A stretch of DNA of 64,000 nucleotides from Serinibacter salmoneus (GTDB lineage: Bacteria; Actinomycetota; Actinomycetes; Actinomycetales; Beutenbergiaceae). The translations under genes were made by a program, and so were the position numbers. Numbering within the stretch: position 1 is the stretch's first letter; every line of letters begins with the position of its first letter. The stretch lies in the NCBI RefSeq assembly GCF_002563925.1, contig NZ_PDJD01000001.1, forward strand, positions 2,176,973 through 2,240,972. The letters run 5' to 3'. The notes under the pieces are model-generated. The model had not been told where the DNA came from. It saw only the letters and a list, made by a program, of their open reading frames with translations, and ran no database searches. Of this stretch, positions 19,065-28,615 are shown one piece after another.

Positions 19065-19951
19065 CGTTCCTCCGTCCCCGGGTAGACCTCCACGTGGTCG
19101 GCCGCGAGGTCGAGGCGCACCCGGTCTGCCAGGCCGAGCGTCTCGACGTACTCCTGCGGGAGTTGCAGGCGCCCGCTGCGGTCGAGCACCGCGTACTCCT
19201 CGTGCACCCGGGAGGAGGTCCCGTCGTCCCCGATCTCGGTGCGGCGCAGCACCTCGGTGGCCGTGCGCCCGTCCCGGATCCGGATGGTGCGGTTCACGTG
19301 GGTGGCCACCGCGGGGTCGTGCGTCACGATGATCACGGTGACACCGAGCTCGGCGTTGGCCCGCTCCATGGCCGCGAGCACCCCCTCGGAGGCCTCCTCG
19401 TCGAGCTCCCCGGTGGGTTCATCGGCGAGGAGCAGACGCGGCTGGTTGGCGCCCGCGACGGCGATCGCCGCCCGCTGCTGCTGCCCGCCGGACAGTGCCA
19501 GCGGCAGCCGGTCGGTGAGGTCGCCCAGGTCGAAGAGGTCCACGAGCTCGCCGACGCGGCGCCGGCGAGCCGCGGCGCGCACGCCCGCCAACTGCAGCGG
19601 GAGCTCGATGTTCTGCGCGATCGTCAGGTAGGGCAACAGGTTGCGGGAGGTCTGCTGCCAGATGAACCCGACGACGTGGCGCTGATAGCGCACCCGCTCC
19701 GCCCCGCGCATCGCGATGAGGTCCGTCTCCCCCACCCGCGCGGACCCGCCGGTGGGCCGGTCCAGCCCGGACAGGATCTGCAGCAGGGTGGACTTCCCGG
19801 AACCGGACGCACCCACGATCGCCACCAGTTCCCCGGCCTCGACCCGCAGGTTCAGGCCCTGCAGCGCCTGCACCTCGATGCCGTCGACGGCGAAGATGCG
19901 CACCAGGTCCTGGCACAACACGAACGGCGCCGATGAGCTCACGTGTCCCAT
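19061..19951 (-). CDS. ABC transporter ATP-binding protein with AbrB-like C-terminal tail
   Basis: A 296-residue MacB/LolD-type ATPase. Walker A (GASGSGKST) falls near residues 48-56, signature LSGGQQQRAA and Walker B LLLADEP follow, with a THDPAV H-loop. After the ATPase core come about 60 extra residues: EYAVLDRSGRLQLPQEYVETL and then RVRLDLAADHVEVYPG, which look like a SpoVT/AbrB-type swapped-hairpin fold. The function of this tail is unknown; dimerisation is a guess. Of two adjacent ATGs (19954 and 19951), the second was chosen because it is better spaced from GAGGAGG. It shares one base with the permease stop. Confidence 0.85.
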   Translation of the reverse strand: MGHVSSSAPFVLCQDLVRIFAVDGIEVQALQGLNLRVEAGELVAIVGASGSGKSTLLQILSGLDRPTGGSARVGETDLIAMRGAERVRYQRHVVGFIWQQTSRNLLPYLTIAQNIELPLQLAGVRAAARRRRVGELVDLFDLGDLTDRLPLALSGGQQQRAAIAVAGANQPRLLLADEPTGELDEEASEGVLAAMERANAELGVTVIIVTHDPAVATHVNRTIRIRDGRTATEVLRRTEIGDDGTSSRVHEEYAVLDRSGRLQLPQEYVETLGLADRVRLDLAADHVEVYPGTEER

Positions 19952-22731
19952 CATTCCTCCTCGTTCCTCGGCGCGGCCGATGAGGGCGCCGTCCCGATCC
20001 GCCCGACGAAGGTCGCCACCACCAGGAGCACCGCGAGCGCGCACCCCAGGACGACCAGCAGCGACCCGCCGACCCCGCCCGGCCAGGTCGGGGCCGCCCC
20101 GGCCAGCGCGCCGAGGTCGAGCGCTCGCCACACCGCCGGTGCCAGCACGGCACCCAGACCCGCGCCCACCACGACCGCGGGCACGCTCACCGGCAGGATG
20201 TCCCACGCCGCCAGGCGACGCACCTGCGCGCGCGTGGCTCCCAGCACCCGCAGGCGGCGCCCCACCAGCGCACGGGCCGGCGCCCCGGCGAGTACGACGA
20301 GGACCAGCGCCCCGAGGCCGAGCAGGCCGCCCGCCGCCACCGCCACTGCCAGCGCCGACTCGAGCAGGCGCACCTCCCCGGCCCCCAGGACCGCGGCGAC
20401 CTCGGACTCGGCCACCTGCGCGAGGCCGCCGCTGACCTCGGCCAGTTGCTCGGCGACCACGGCGGCGTCGGCGCCGTCCTCGAGGTCCACCAGGGCGAGC
20501 GTGGTGCGGGCGTCCTCGACGATCCCCGGCGGCGCGGCGGCGAGGTCCGCGAGCACCCAGGTGCCCGTGGCGTCGATCCCGGGCAGCGCCGTCGGCCCGG
20601 TCACCGGCCGCACCGCGGTCGTCCCTGCGGTGGCCCAGGTGAGCTCCATCGCGCTGCCCAGCGACATGGCCGGGCCCACCAGCACGGGCGGGGTCCCCGC
20701 CTCGGCCGGGGTGAGGTCCGCCAGGGCGCCGCGCCACGCGTCCGAGCGCTGCGCGGCCGAGCCCTCGGCGAGAGCGGCGCTGTCCACGAGGTACAGCGTG
20801 GTGCGCATGGACTGCGCGCCCGCCAGGATGGCCGGCCGCACCGTGGCGACCGGGGTGAGCGCACGCACGCCCTCCACCTCGCGCATCTCCGTGAGCACAG
20901 GCGTCAGCTCCGGCCCGGAGATCCTCACCTCGGCGCCGATCTCCTGCCAGGCCGCGGAGGTGACCTGCTCGCGCAGCGCCGCGAGCGTGCTGGTGGCCAG
21001 CACGGCGGTGGAGGCGGCCACCACGACCGCCAGCAGGGAGGCGAGGCCGAGCGCGGGGTCCCGTGCGGCGCGGGCGGATCCCACCACGTCACCGACCGAT
21101 CCGCGCCGCGAGATGAGCGCGGCCGGCAGCCGCAGCAGCCAGGGGGCCACACGCAGGAGGAGGACCACGGCGGCGAGCGCGAGCAGCAGCGGCGCGAGGA
21201 CCACCAGGACGTCCGCGCCCTCCACCATCGCACCGGCCGCCCCGCCGGCGCTCTCGGCACTGTCGGCACCCTCGGTCAGCAGCCGGGAGGCCGCGAGCGC
21301 CGCCACCGCGAGGATGACCCCGTCGCGCACCCAGCCCGCGGCGCGCAGGTCCCGGCGCGGGGGTCGCAGGGACACCGGGACCGGCGCCACGAGCGCCGCG
21401 AGGGCCGGGAGCAGCGCGAGGGCCGCGGGCCCGGCCCATCCGGCCACGCCGCCGGCGCTCGCGCCGGATCCGGTGAGGGCGAGCGCCAGGCCCCAGCCGA
21501 GCGCGGCCGCCGGCACGCCGAGCGCGAGGCCCTCCCGCGCCAGCGCCGCGCGGATCCGCGCCGGGTGAGCGCCGCGGGCGCGCACGAGGGCCCACACCGG
21601 CGCGCGGCGCCGGTGCAGGAGGCCGAGCGCCAGCAGGACGACCGCCCCGGCCACGCCCACCGGCCCCGTCGCGGTGGCGGTGGCCGCCGCGTTCGCGCCC
21701 GCGGTGCGCCGGGCGGCATCGTCCAGCACCGCGGCCAGTTCGCTGTTCAGCGGTAGCCGCGCCTGGTTCCCGGCATCCGTGATCGTGATCGGTGCCGCGG
21801 TGAAGCGCCGCAGCTGCGCGGCAAGGAGGTCGGGATCCGTGTCCGCCACCGCGTCGGCGTCCACGCCGTACCAGGCGGTGAGGTCGGCCTCCCCGGTCCA
21901 GGGCTGGACCGCCCGCCAGTCGGCGGGGTCGAGGGCCGCGAGCGCCGTGACGGACAACCCGGTGTTCAGGTCGTCGATCTCGCGCGGCCCGGCGAGCAGC
22001 GCCACGTGCTCGCTGATCGGCCCCGTCAGCTCGTAGGTGCCGACCAGGTGCAGGGTGAACCACTCGGCATAGGGCCCCTCGCGCTCCTGCCCGACCTCCC
22101 ATCCCAGCGCCTGTGCGCTGGCGGCGGGTAGCGCCACCGGCAGCGACCACGGGATGCCGAGGTCCGCCCGGGTTGCGTCCTCACCGGTCTCCTCCAGGTG
22201 CGCCTGCGACTGCGCCGCGAGCTCCTCGGGGGTCGGGAGCGCACCCGGTGTGGGCCACTGCCCCTCCACCAGGTCCGCCTCGGCGGTGAGCTCGGGTCCG
22301 GCACCCAGGCCGAGGGCGGCCTGTGCGATGTCCGTCCCGGGGGGCGCCTGGATGGGCACGGGTTCGGTGGAGAGCACCACGCGGGCTGGGGCCAGCACCC
22401 CGCGCAGCGGTTCGTCGGCGGCCTCCCGTCCCTCCTCCAGCGCGCTCAGCACCCCGTCCCAGGGCGCATTGTCCGGGGCGGTCCCCGCGGCGGCCCCCGC
22501 CGCGGGATCCGTCGCGGGATCCGTCGTCGGCGCCGCGAGCGTCGTGACGCCCTGGACGTCGCGGACCAGGGGTGAGGACCGGGCGACGGCGTCGCTCACC
22601 ACGGTGCCCCTGGCCGCCTCCGCCAGGCGCGGCCAGGCGGCCAGGCCGGTGGCCGTGGCCAGGAGCACCAGGAGCACACACGCCACGAGGGCGCGTTGCG
22701 CCAGGAGCGAGCGCAGCAGCAGGCGCCTCAT
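19951..22731 (-). CDS. Large FtsX-family ABC permease
   Basis: A 926-residue permease of the FtsX/MacB superfamily. It has an N-terminal membrane segment (residues 7-32), a long extracytoplasmic domain, then a cluster of hydrophobic segments in the middle, a second extracytoplasmic domain and a C-terminal group of helices (LLGLGALVLVVLAGAPARAL onward) containing an FtsX-like core. This duplicated architecture matches large actinobacterial permeases of unknown substrate. Ala makes up an unusually large part of the protein. It overlaps both neighbours (ATGA upstream, one base downstream), so stoichiometric synthesis with the ATPases is likely. Start ATG at 22731; longer frames are shadows. Confidence 0.85.
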   Translation of the reverse strand: MRRLLLRSLLAQRALVACVLLVLLATATGLAAWPRLAEAARGTVVSDAVARSSPLVRDVQGVTTLAAPTTDPATDPAAGAAAGTAPDNAPWDGVLSALEEGREAADEPLRGVLAPARVVLSTEPVPIQAPPGTDIAQAALGLGAGPELTAEADLVEGQWPTPGALPTPEELAAQSQAHLEETGEDATRADLGIPWSLPVALPAASAQALGWEVGQEREGPYAEWFTLHLVGTYELTGPISEHVALLAGPREIDDLNTGLSVTALAALDPADWRAVQPWTGEADLTAWYGVDADAVADTDPDLLAAQLRRFTAAPITITDAGNQARLPLNSELAAVLDDAARRTAGANAAATATATGPVGVAGAVVLLALGLLHRRRAPVWALVRARGAHPARIRAALAREGLALGVPAAALGWGLALALTGSGASAGGVAGWAGPAALALLPALAALVAPVPVSLRPPRRDLRAAGWVRDGVILAVAALAASRLLTEGADSAESAGGAAGAMVEGADVLVVLAPLLLALAAVVLLLRVAPWLLRLPAALISRRGSVGDVVGSARAARDPALGLASLLAVVVAASTAVLATSTLAALREQVTSAAWQEIGAEVRISGPELTPVLTEMREVEGVRALTPVATVRPAILAGAQSMRTTLYLVDSAALAEGSAAQRSDAWRGALADLTPAEAGTPPVLVGPAMSLGSAMELTWATAGTTAVRPVTGPTALPGIDATGTWVLADLAAAPPGIVEDARTTLALVDLEDGADAAVVAEQLAEVSGGLAQVAESEVAAVLGAGEVRLLESALAVAVAAGGLLGLGALVLVVLAGAPARALVGRRLRVLGATRAQVRRLAAWDILPVSVPAVVVGAGLGAVLAPAVWRALDLGALAGAAPTWPGGVGGSLLVVLGCALAVLLVVATFVGRIGTAPSSAAPRNEEE

Positions 22732-25700
22732 CGCGTCTCCTCCCGGTGCGCGGTGTCGCGCGCCTGACGGGTCACGGTCCGCGCGACGACCAGCGCCGTG
22801 ACCACTCCCCCGGCGCCCAGCACCGCCACGGCGGTGGCGAGCCACCAGGGGTGGACGTGCACCGTGACCGAGACCACCGCGGGTACGGACAACCGGACCA
22901 GCGCGGGGGTGACCAGCGCGCTGACGGCGGCCGCGACCACGAGTCCGCACAGGATCCCGGCCAGCGTCACGACCGCCGGTTCGAGCGCGCGGGCACGGGC
23001 CTGACCCCGTGCGGACATGCCGATGGCGCGCAACGTGAGGACCTCCGCACGCCGGTCTCGCACCGAGACCGCCGCGGCGGCGAGCAGGCCGACGACCGCC
23101 AGGACGAGTGCGGCGCCGGCCACCAGCGCGAAGGCTGGCGTGCCCACGGCGGTGCCGGCCGCCGCGAGGTCCGGCCACAACGCGGTGCCGCCGAGCGCTC
23201 GCGCCTGGCGTTCGAGCGCGGGGCGCCCGCCCCCCTCCGGGTCCTCACCGACCGCCGCCGTGACCGGGTCCGCGAGCGCGATCCAGATCTCGTCGGCGTC
23301 GGGGACGCCACGCGAGAACGCCACGGTCTGCGCGACCCAGCCGTCCCGGTCCACCAGCACGGCGAATCCCGGCACGCCGGGGACCTCGGCGACGGCGGCG
23401 ACCTCGATGGCGAGCGGGTAGCCCGCGCCGCTGAACTCCAGGGCGTCCCCCACCGAGGCGTCCAGCGCCTGGGCGAGGGTCGGTGAGAGCACCGCCGGCA
23501 GCGCCTCGGGGGCCGGCGGGAGGAGACGACCGTGCACGGTGGTGCTCCAGCTGGCGGTGAGGACCGGGTCGCCGGGCGGGGCCGACCAGGTGGTGCCTCG
23601 CCACCCCGTGGGGGAGCCGCCTTGCTCGGCCCCGCTCCCAACGGCGGCGAGCGCGAGGCTCAGCTCCTGCACCGGCGCGGGCACGCGCGCCGTGAGGTCC
23701 AGGGCGAGCAGGGACTCGCCCGCCGCCGGCTGCGGGATGCTCACCCGGTTATCGCCGAAGGAGACCTCCTGCGCGGACTCCTGCCAGCGCACGGCGCCCG
23801 CGGCGTCCACGAACCAGGCCAGGACGCTCAGCTGCGCGGTGGTCTGGGCGGGCAGGGTCGTACCGCCGGACTGCTGCAGCGACAGCGTGACCTCGCGGGC
23901 GCCGTCGAGGCCCCCCGCGGCCGGGGGTGCGGGGGTGATCGCCGCGGCGAGCGCGTCCGGGTCAGCCCCGGTCCCGTCGGGGAGCGCCATGACGTCGGGG
24001 AGCAGGGATGCCGGCACGGCCAGCAGCTCGGCCTCCACACCCCCGACGTCGCCGGTGACCCGGTTGACGCGCGCCGTCGCGGTCACACCGGGAACGTCCG
24101 CCAGGGGCGCGACGTCCCGCGGCGGGTAGGCCGCGGAGACGGCGCCGCGCGGCGGGAGCTGGATCCGCGCGTCCGCTCCGGACTGGGCGGCGAGGAGATC
24201 GGCGCGGGCGGCGCCCGCGGAGGCCGCGTAGGTCGCCGCCACACCCGTGGTGCCGACCGCGGCGGCGAGCAGCAGCACGGGCACTGCCTGGGAGCGGCTG
24301 GTCCTGGCGACCGAGAACAACCCGAGGGCGGGCGTCACCGGCGCCCGGACCGCGATCCGGTCCATCGCGGCCCACACCGGGGCGAGGGCCACGAGCAGGA
24401 CGAGGGCGCAGGCGAGGACGGCCAGCCCGGGAGCGGGGAGGGCGAGAGCGGCCTCCAGCGCCGTCCAGGAGCTGCTGCCGACCAGTGAGAGCAGCCGCCA
24501 GGTGCTGAGGGCCGCGAGCAGCACGATCAGCCCGGCGCTCACGCCCCGCACCAGGGTGGTGCCGCGGCCGGCCTGTTCCGGCCGCAGGATCCCCGTCACG
24601 GCCGGCAACGCGATCGCCGCCCACGCCAGCGGCAGCGCGACCAGGGCGACCAGGCCGCCGCCGGGGGCCACCGCCAGCCCCAGCGCCGCTCCGAGTGCCA
24701 CCGCGAGTGCCGCGAGGACGCCGGTCTCGGCCACCTCCATCGCGACCAGGCGGCCGGGTGCGGCGCCCCGCGCGAGCATGATCCTGCTGTGGGCTGCGCG
24801 GGCCCGCGCCAGGAGCCGGGCCACCTGGGACAGGCACAACAGGCCGAGGATCGCGAGCATCACCAGGGCCACGCCGGTGACGGCGCGGGCGTCGGCCGCG
24901 GCGGCCGCCAGCTCGGCCAGGGTGTCCGCGAGCGTCCCGGTCTCGGTCAGCCCCCGGGGGGCGAAGTCGTCGGTCGCCTCCAGCGCGGCGGGGAGCGCGG
25001 CGAGCGCCGCGGCCAGGGGTGCTGCGCCGTCGGACACCAGCGGGGCGCCCGACGGCGTGATCGTCCACCGCAGGTAGGGATCGCCCGGGATGGTGGTCGC
25101 CTCGGCCACGACGAACGGCCCGGTCACCTGCTGCTCACCCGTGAGCTGGGCCGAGTCCGCGGCGGTCCAGAGCGGGGCGGAGGGTTCCCGCGCGGCGAAG
25201 GTGCCGACGACCTGGAGGCGCAGGGCCCCCTCCCGCCCGAGGGCGACCACGTCGCCCACTCCCAGGCCCGCGCGGTCGGCCGCGCTCACCGGCAGGAGCG
25301 CCGGGACGACGCCCGGCTCGTCGGCGCTCGCCCCCGGCTCGCTCAGCCAGCGACCGTCGATCAGGTCCGCGCGCCCCGCCAGGTCCGCTGCGGTGGCCAG
25401 GAACGCCGCCCCGGCCGCCGCGTCCTCGCGCTGCAGGGTGAGCGACTCCCCCACCCACGCCCGGGTGACGTCGAGGGCCGCGCCGTCCTGCGGCGTGCCG
25501 CCGGACGCCGCGATGAGGTCGCCCAGGAGGGTGACCAGCGCGTCGTCCTGTGCCTGCGGATCCTGCCCGGCCCGGGTCTGCAGCACCAGTGCCCCGGGTG
25601 CGCCCTGCCGGGAGGCGAGCTCCGTCGTCGTGATCGCGTCGGAGCGCTGCACCACGAGGCCGGAGCCGGCCGCGGCCGTGGCCGTGACCAGGGCGACGAG

Positions 25701-25760
25701 CGCGGCCAACACCGCCAGCAGGGCGGCCTGGGCCCGCGCTCGCCGCGCGAGGAACCTCAC
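22728..25760 (-). CDS. Large FtsX-family ABC permease
   Basis: A 1010-residue relative of the preceding permease with the same plan: N-terminal segment (residues 12-33), extracytoplasmic domain to about residue 275, a first helix cluster (VTGVALVMLAILGLLCLSQV onward), a second large external domain (about 520-860) and a C-terminal FtsX-like helix trio (ALVAGAALVLAVVGLLAAAA and following). It is the first gene of the four-gene FtsX operon. The GTG start is nine bases past the dppDF stop, so read-through from the peptide importer operon is possible. The substrate is unknown; envelope lipid or protein handling is an inference from the family. Confidence 0.85.
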   Translation of the reverse strand: MRFLARRARAQAALLAVLAALVALVTATAAAGSGLVVQRSDAITTTELASRQGAPGALVLQTRAGQDPQAQDDALVTLLGDLIAASGGTPQDGAALDVTRAWVGESLTLQREDAAAGAAFLATAADLAGRADLIDGRWLSEPGASADEPGVVPALLPVSAADRAGLGVGDVVALGREGALRLQVVGTFAAREPSAPLWTAADSAQLTGEQQVTGPFVVAEATTIPGDPYLRWTITPSGAPLVSDGAAPLAAALAALPAALEATDDFAPRGLTETGTLADTLAELAAAAADARAVTGVALVMLAILGLLCLSQVARLLARARAAHSRIMLARGAAPGRLVAMEVAETGVLAALAVALGAALGLAVAPGGGLVALVALPLAWAAIALPAVTGILRPEQAGRGTTLVRGVSAGLIVLLAALSTWRLLSLVGSSSWTALEAALALPAPGLAVLACALVLLVALAPVWAAMDRIAVRAPVTPALGLFSVARTSRSQAVPVLLLAAAVGTTGVAATYAASAGAARADLLAAQSGADARIQLPPRGAVSAAYPPRDVAPLADVPGVTATARVNRVTGDVGGVEAELLAVPASLLPDVMALPDGTGADPDALAAAITPAPPAAGGLDGAREVTLSLQQSGGTTLPAQTTAQLSVLAWFVDAAGAVRWQESAQEVSFGDNRVSIPQPAAGESLLALDLTARVPAPVQELSLALAAVGSGAEQGGSPTGWRGTTWSAPPGDPVLTASWSTTVHGRLLPPAPEALPAVLSPTLAQALDASVGDALEFSGAGYPLAIEVAAVAEVPGVPGFAVLVDRDGWVAQTVAFSRGVPDADEIWIALADPVTAAVGEDPEGGGRPALERQARALGGTALWPDLAAAGTAVGTPAFALVAGAALVLAVVGLLAAAAVSVRDRRAEVLTLRAIGMSARGQARARALEPAVVTLAGILCGLVVAAAVSALVTPALVRLSVPAVVSVTVHVHPWWLATAVAVLGAGGVVTALVVARTVTRQARDTAHREETR

Positions 25761-25769
25761 GGTCGGGCG

Positions 25770-27521
25770 TTAGAGCGTGTTCCCGACGCGCAGCGCGTGG
25801 GACTCCTCGCCCAACTCCTCCATGAGCGCGTAGCGCGCCTCGCGGCGGGCCTTCTGCTCGGCGGGGTCGGGCACCGGCGCCGCCGCCAGCAGTCGGCGTG
25901 TGTACTCCTCCTGCGGCCGGGCCAGCACCGCCTGGCGCTCACCCTGCTCCACGATGAGGCCGTTCTCCAGCACCACCACCCGGTCGGCGAGCATGTCGAT
26001 CACCGCGAGGTCGTGGCTGACGAACAGGCAGGCGAACTCGAACTCGCGCTGCAGCGTGGTGAACATCTCCAGCACGCTGGCCTGCACGGACACGTCCAGC
26101 GCGGAGGTGGGCTCATCGGCCACCAGCAGCTCCGGGTCCAGGGCGAGCGCCCGCGCGATCGACACGCGCTGGCGCTGACCACCGGAGAGCTCGTGCGGAT
26201 ACCGGTTGTAGACGTTGCGCGGGAGCTCGACCGCGTCCAGGAGCTCGTAGACCTTCTGCTCCTGGGCCTTGCGGTCCCCCACCTTGTGCACCACGAGCGG
26301 CTCGCTGATGCACTCCCCGATCGGGAAGCGCGGGTCCAGGGAGCTGGCCGGGTCCTGGAAGACCACCCCGATCCGCTTGCGCAGCGCCTTGAGGGCGGCA
26401 CCCTTGGTGGCGCCGATGTCGTGCCCGAGGATCTCGATCGTCCCGGAGGCCGCGGGGATGAGCCCCAGCGCACAGCGCGCGATCGTCGACTTCCCGGATC
26501 CCGACTCCCCCACGAGCCCGACGATCTCGCCCTTGTCCACGTGCAGGGTGACGTCGTCCACGGCGCGGAAGACAGGCTTACCGGTCCGCTGGTACTCGAT
26601 GACCAGGTTGCGCAGATCGAGAGCGGTGACCTTCTCCACCTCGTGCGTCACGGCCTCGCCCCGGGCACCGAGGTGGGGCACGGCGTTCAGCAGCCGCTTG
26701 GTGTAATCGTGCTGCGGCTGGGTGAGCACCTCCTCCACACTGCCGGTCTCCACCAGGTCGCCCTTGTACATCACGGCCACCCGATCGGCCATGTCCGCCA
26801 CCACACCCATGTTGTGCGTGATGAGCAGGATGCCGGTGTTGAGCTCGTCCTTCAGGGATCGCAGCAGGTCGAGGATCTCGGCCTGCACCGTCACGTCCAG
26901 GGCGGTGGTGGGCTCGTCCGCGACGATCACCCGTGGGTTGCAGGAGATCGCCATGGCGATGACCACGCGTTGGCGCTGACCGCCGGAGAACTCGTGCGGG
27001 TACTGCTTCAGGCGCCGCTCCGGCTCGGGGATGCCGACCATGCGCAGCAACTCCACGGCGCGGGCATCCGCCGCCTTGCCGTAGGCGATGCCGTGCAGCT
27101 CCAGGGCCTCGGTGAGCTGATCGCCCACCGTGAGCACCGGGTTCAGGGCCGTCATCGGCTCCTGGAACACCATCGCCACGTCCCGGCCGCGCATCCGGCG
27201 CAGGGCGGCATCGCTCAGCGAGGCGATCTGGCGGCCGGCCACCGTGGTGGTGCCCGTGATGGTGGCGTTCTTCGGCAGCAGGCCGAGCGCCGTCATCGAC
27301 GTGACGGACTTGCCGGACCCGGACTCCCCCACCAGGGCGAGCACCTCACCGGCGCGCAGTTCCAGGTCGATGCCCTTCACCGCGTGCACGGAACCGAACT
27401 CGGTGGAGAACTTCACATCCAGTCCACTGAAGGCGAGCACCACGTCGTCGTCGCTCACGACCGCGTGCTCGCTCGTGGTCGCGGTCTCCTCGGCGCCGCC
27501 GCGCCGCTTGAATGCACGCAT
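25770..27521 (-). CDS. dppDF: Fused dual ATP-binding protein of peptide/nickel ABC importer
   Basis: A 583-residue fusion of two oligopeptide-type ATPases, equivalent to DppD plus DppF. The N-terminal half has Walker A GESGSGKS, signature FSGGQRQRV and VIVADEPTTALD; the second half repeats these with GESGSGKST, LSGGQRQRV and LLVADEPTSALD. Both halves also have the oligopeptide ABC C-terminal extension (LLNAVPHLG and LLAAAPVPDP). Fusion of the two is common in actinobacteria. The ATG shares one base with the dppC stop, indicating translational coupling. Confidence 0.93.
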   Translation of the reverse strand: MRAFKRRGGAEETATTSEHAVVSDDDVVLAFSGLDVKFSTEFGSVHAVKGIDLELRAGEVLALVGESGSGKSVTSMTALGLLPKNATITGTTTVAGRQIASLSDAALRRMRGRDVAMVFQEPMTALNPVLTVGDQLTEALELHGIAYGKAADARAVELLRMVGIPEPERRLKQYPHEFSGGQRQRVVIAMAISCNPRVIVADEPTTALDVTVQAEILDLLRSLKDELNTGILLITHNMGVVADMADRVAVMYKGDLVETGSVEEVLTQPQHDYTKRLLNAVPHLGARGEAVTHEVEKVTALDLRNLVIEYQRTGKPVFRAVDDVTLHVDKGEIVGLVGESGSGKSTIARCALGLIPAASGTIEILGHDIGATKGAALKALRKRIGVVFQDPASSLDPRFPIGECISEPLVVHKVGDRKAQEQKVYELLDAVELPRNVYNRYPHELSGGQRQRVSIARALALDPELLVADEPTSALDVSVQASVLEMFTTLQREFEFACLFVSHDLAVIDMLADRVVVLENGLIVEQGERQAVLARPQEEYTRRLLAAAPVPDPAEQKARREARYALMEELGEESHALRVGNTL

Positions 27522-28567
27522 CAGTCCTTGTTCCTGTTCTGGCGGGGGTCGAACGCATCGCGCAGACCGTCACCGATGAAGTTCACGCACAGGGCGATGG
27601 CCACGATGAACAGACCGGGGAACCAGAACAGCCAGGGGCGAACCGTGAAGGCGTTCTGATAGGTGCTGATCAGCGAGCCGAGCGAGACGTCCGGCGGCTG
27701 CACCCCGAACCCGAGGAAGCTCAGCGAGGTCTCCAGCAGGATCGCCGCGGAGATCGAGAACGTGGTGTTCACGATGATCACGCCGATCGTGTTGGGCAGG
27801 ATGTGCTTGCGGATGATCCGGCCGGAACTCGTGCCGATGGCCTGGGCTGCGGAGACGAACTCCCGTTCGCGCAGCGAGAGGACCTCACCGCGCACCAGTC
27901 GGGCCAGGGAGGTCCAGGTGACGGCGGCCAGCACGAGCGCCAACACCATGATCCCGGAGTCCCCGAAGCTGCGGGCCAGCACGGCGGCGAGCACGAGCAG
28001 CGGGATGATGATGAGCAGGTCCGTCATGCGCATCAGCAGCGACTCCACCCAGCCGCGGTAGTACCCGGCCAGGCCACCGATGATGGCACCGATCAGAGTG
28101 GAGAGGATCCCCACCACGAACGCGATGACCAGGGAGATCTGGGTGCCGCGCATCACGAGGGCGAAGTAGTCACGGCCCACCGTGTCCTGGCCGAAGGGGT
28201 GTTCCCCGAGGGTGAACCATCCGATCGTGGGGCGACCGCCGTCGACCGTGGCACCGGTGGTGGTGAACTCCTTGCCCCACCAGCCGGGGATCGGTCCGAA
28301 GCCGATGGAGGTGAAGGCGAGCACCGTGATGAAGGCGAGTACCACCATCGCCACGATCGCGCCACGGTGCCGGAAGAACCGGCGCCGGATGAGCGCGCCC
28401 TGGCTGTAGGACTTCTGCTGGGACTCCGGCTCCATCTCCAGGCCGACCATGCCGCCGGGCTGCGGGGTGGGGGCGTGCCGGGACTTGCCGGGCATGATCT
28501 CCTCGGCGTGGAGGGACTCCTCCCGGTCCTCACGGCCCTCGTTGTCCCCTGGGTTGCGGTCAGACAT
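27521..28567 (-). CDS. dppC: ABC importer permease, DppC type
   Basis: A 348-residue inner-membrane permease of a peptide/nickel ABC importer. An unusually long charged N-terminal tail (about 65 residues) precedes the first membrane segment (AIVAMVVLAFITVLAF); five more follow. The HPFGQDTVGRDYF motif is diagnostic of DppC/OppC, and the EAA loop (REREFVSAAQAIGTSSGRII, contacting the ATPase) is intact. It lies between dppB and dppDF in the operon. Confidence 0.93.
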   Translation of the reverse strand: MSDRNPGDNEGREDREESLHAEEIMPGKSRHAPTPQPGGMVGLEMEPESQQKSYSQGALIRRRFFRHRGAIVAMVVLAFITVLAFTSIGFGPIPGWWGKEFTTTGATVDGGRPTIGWFTLGEHPFGQDTVGRDYFALVMRGTQISLVIAFVVGILSTLIGAIIGGLAGYYRGWVESLLMRMTDLLIIIPLLVLAAVLARSFGDSGIMVLALVLAAVTWTSLARLVRGEVLSLREREFVSAAQAIGTSSGRIIRKHILPNTIGVIIVNTTFSISAAILLETSLSFLGFGVQPPDVSLGSLISTYQNAFTVRPWLFWFPGLFIVAIALCVNFIGDGLRDAFDPRQNRNKD

Positions 28568-28615
28568 GGGTAACTCCGTTCCGGGTCGGGGTGGCGTCGA
28601 TGAACTGCACGGCGC

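Noticed and set aside
24789-27659. 956-codon open frame on the plus strand
   Set aside because: Shadow of dppDF and the FtsX permease; composition (His, Arg, Gly-rich) is typical of an antisense frame in GC-rich DNA.
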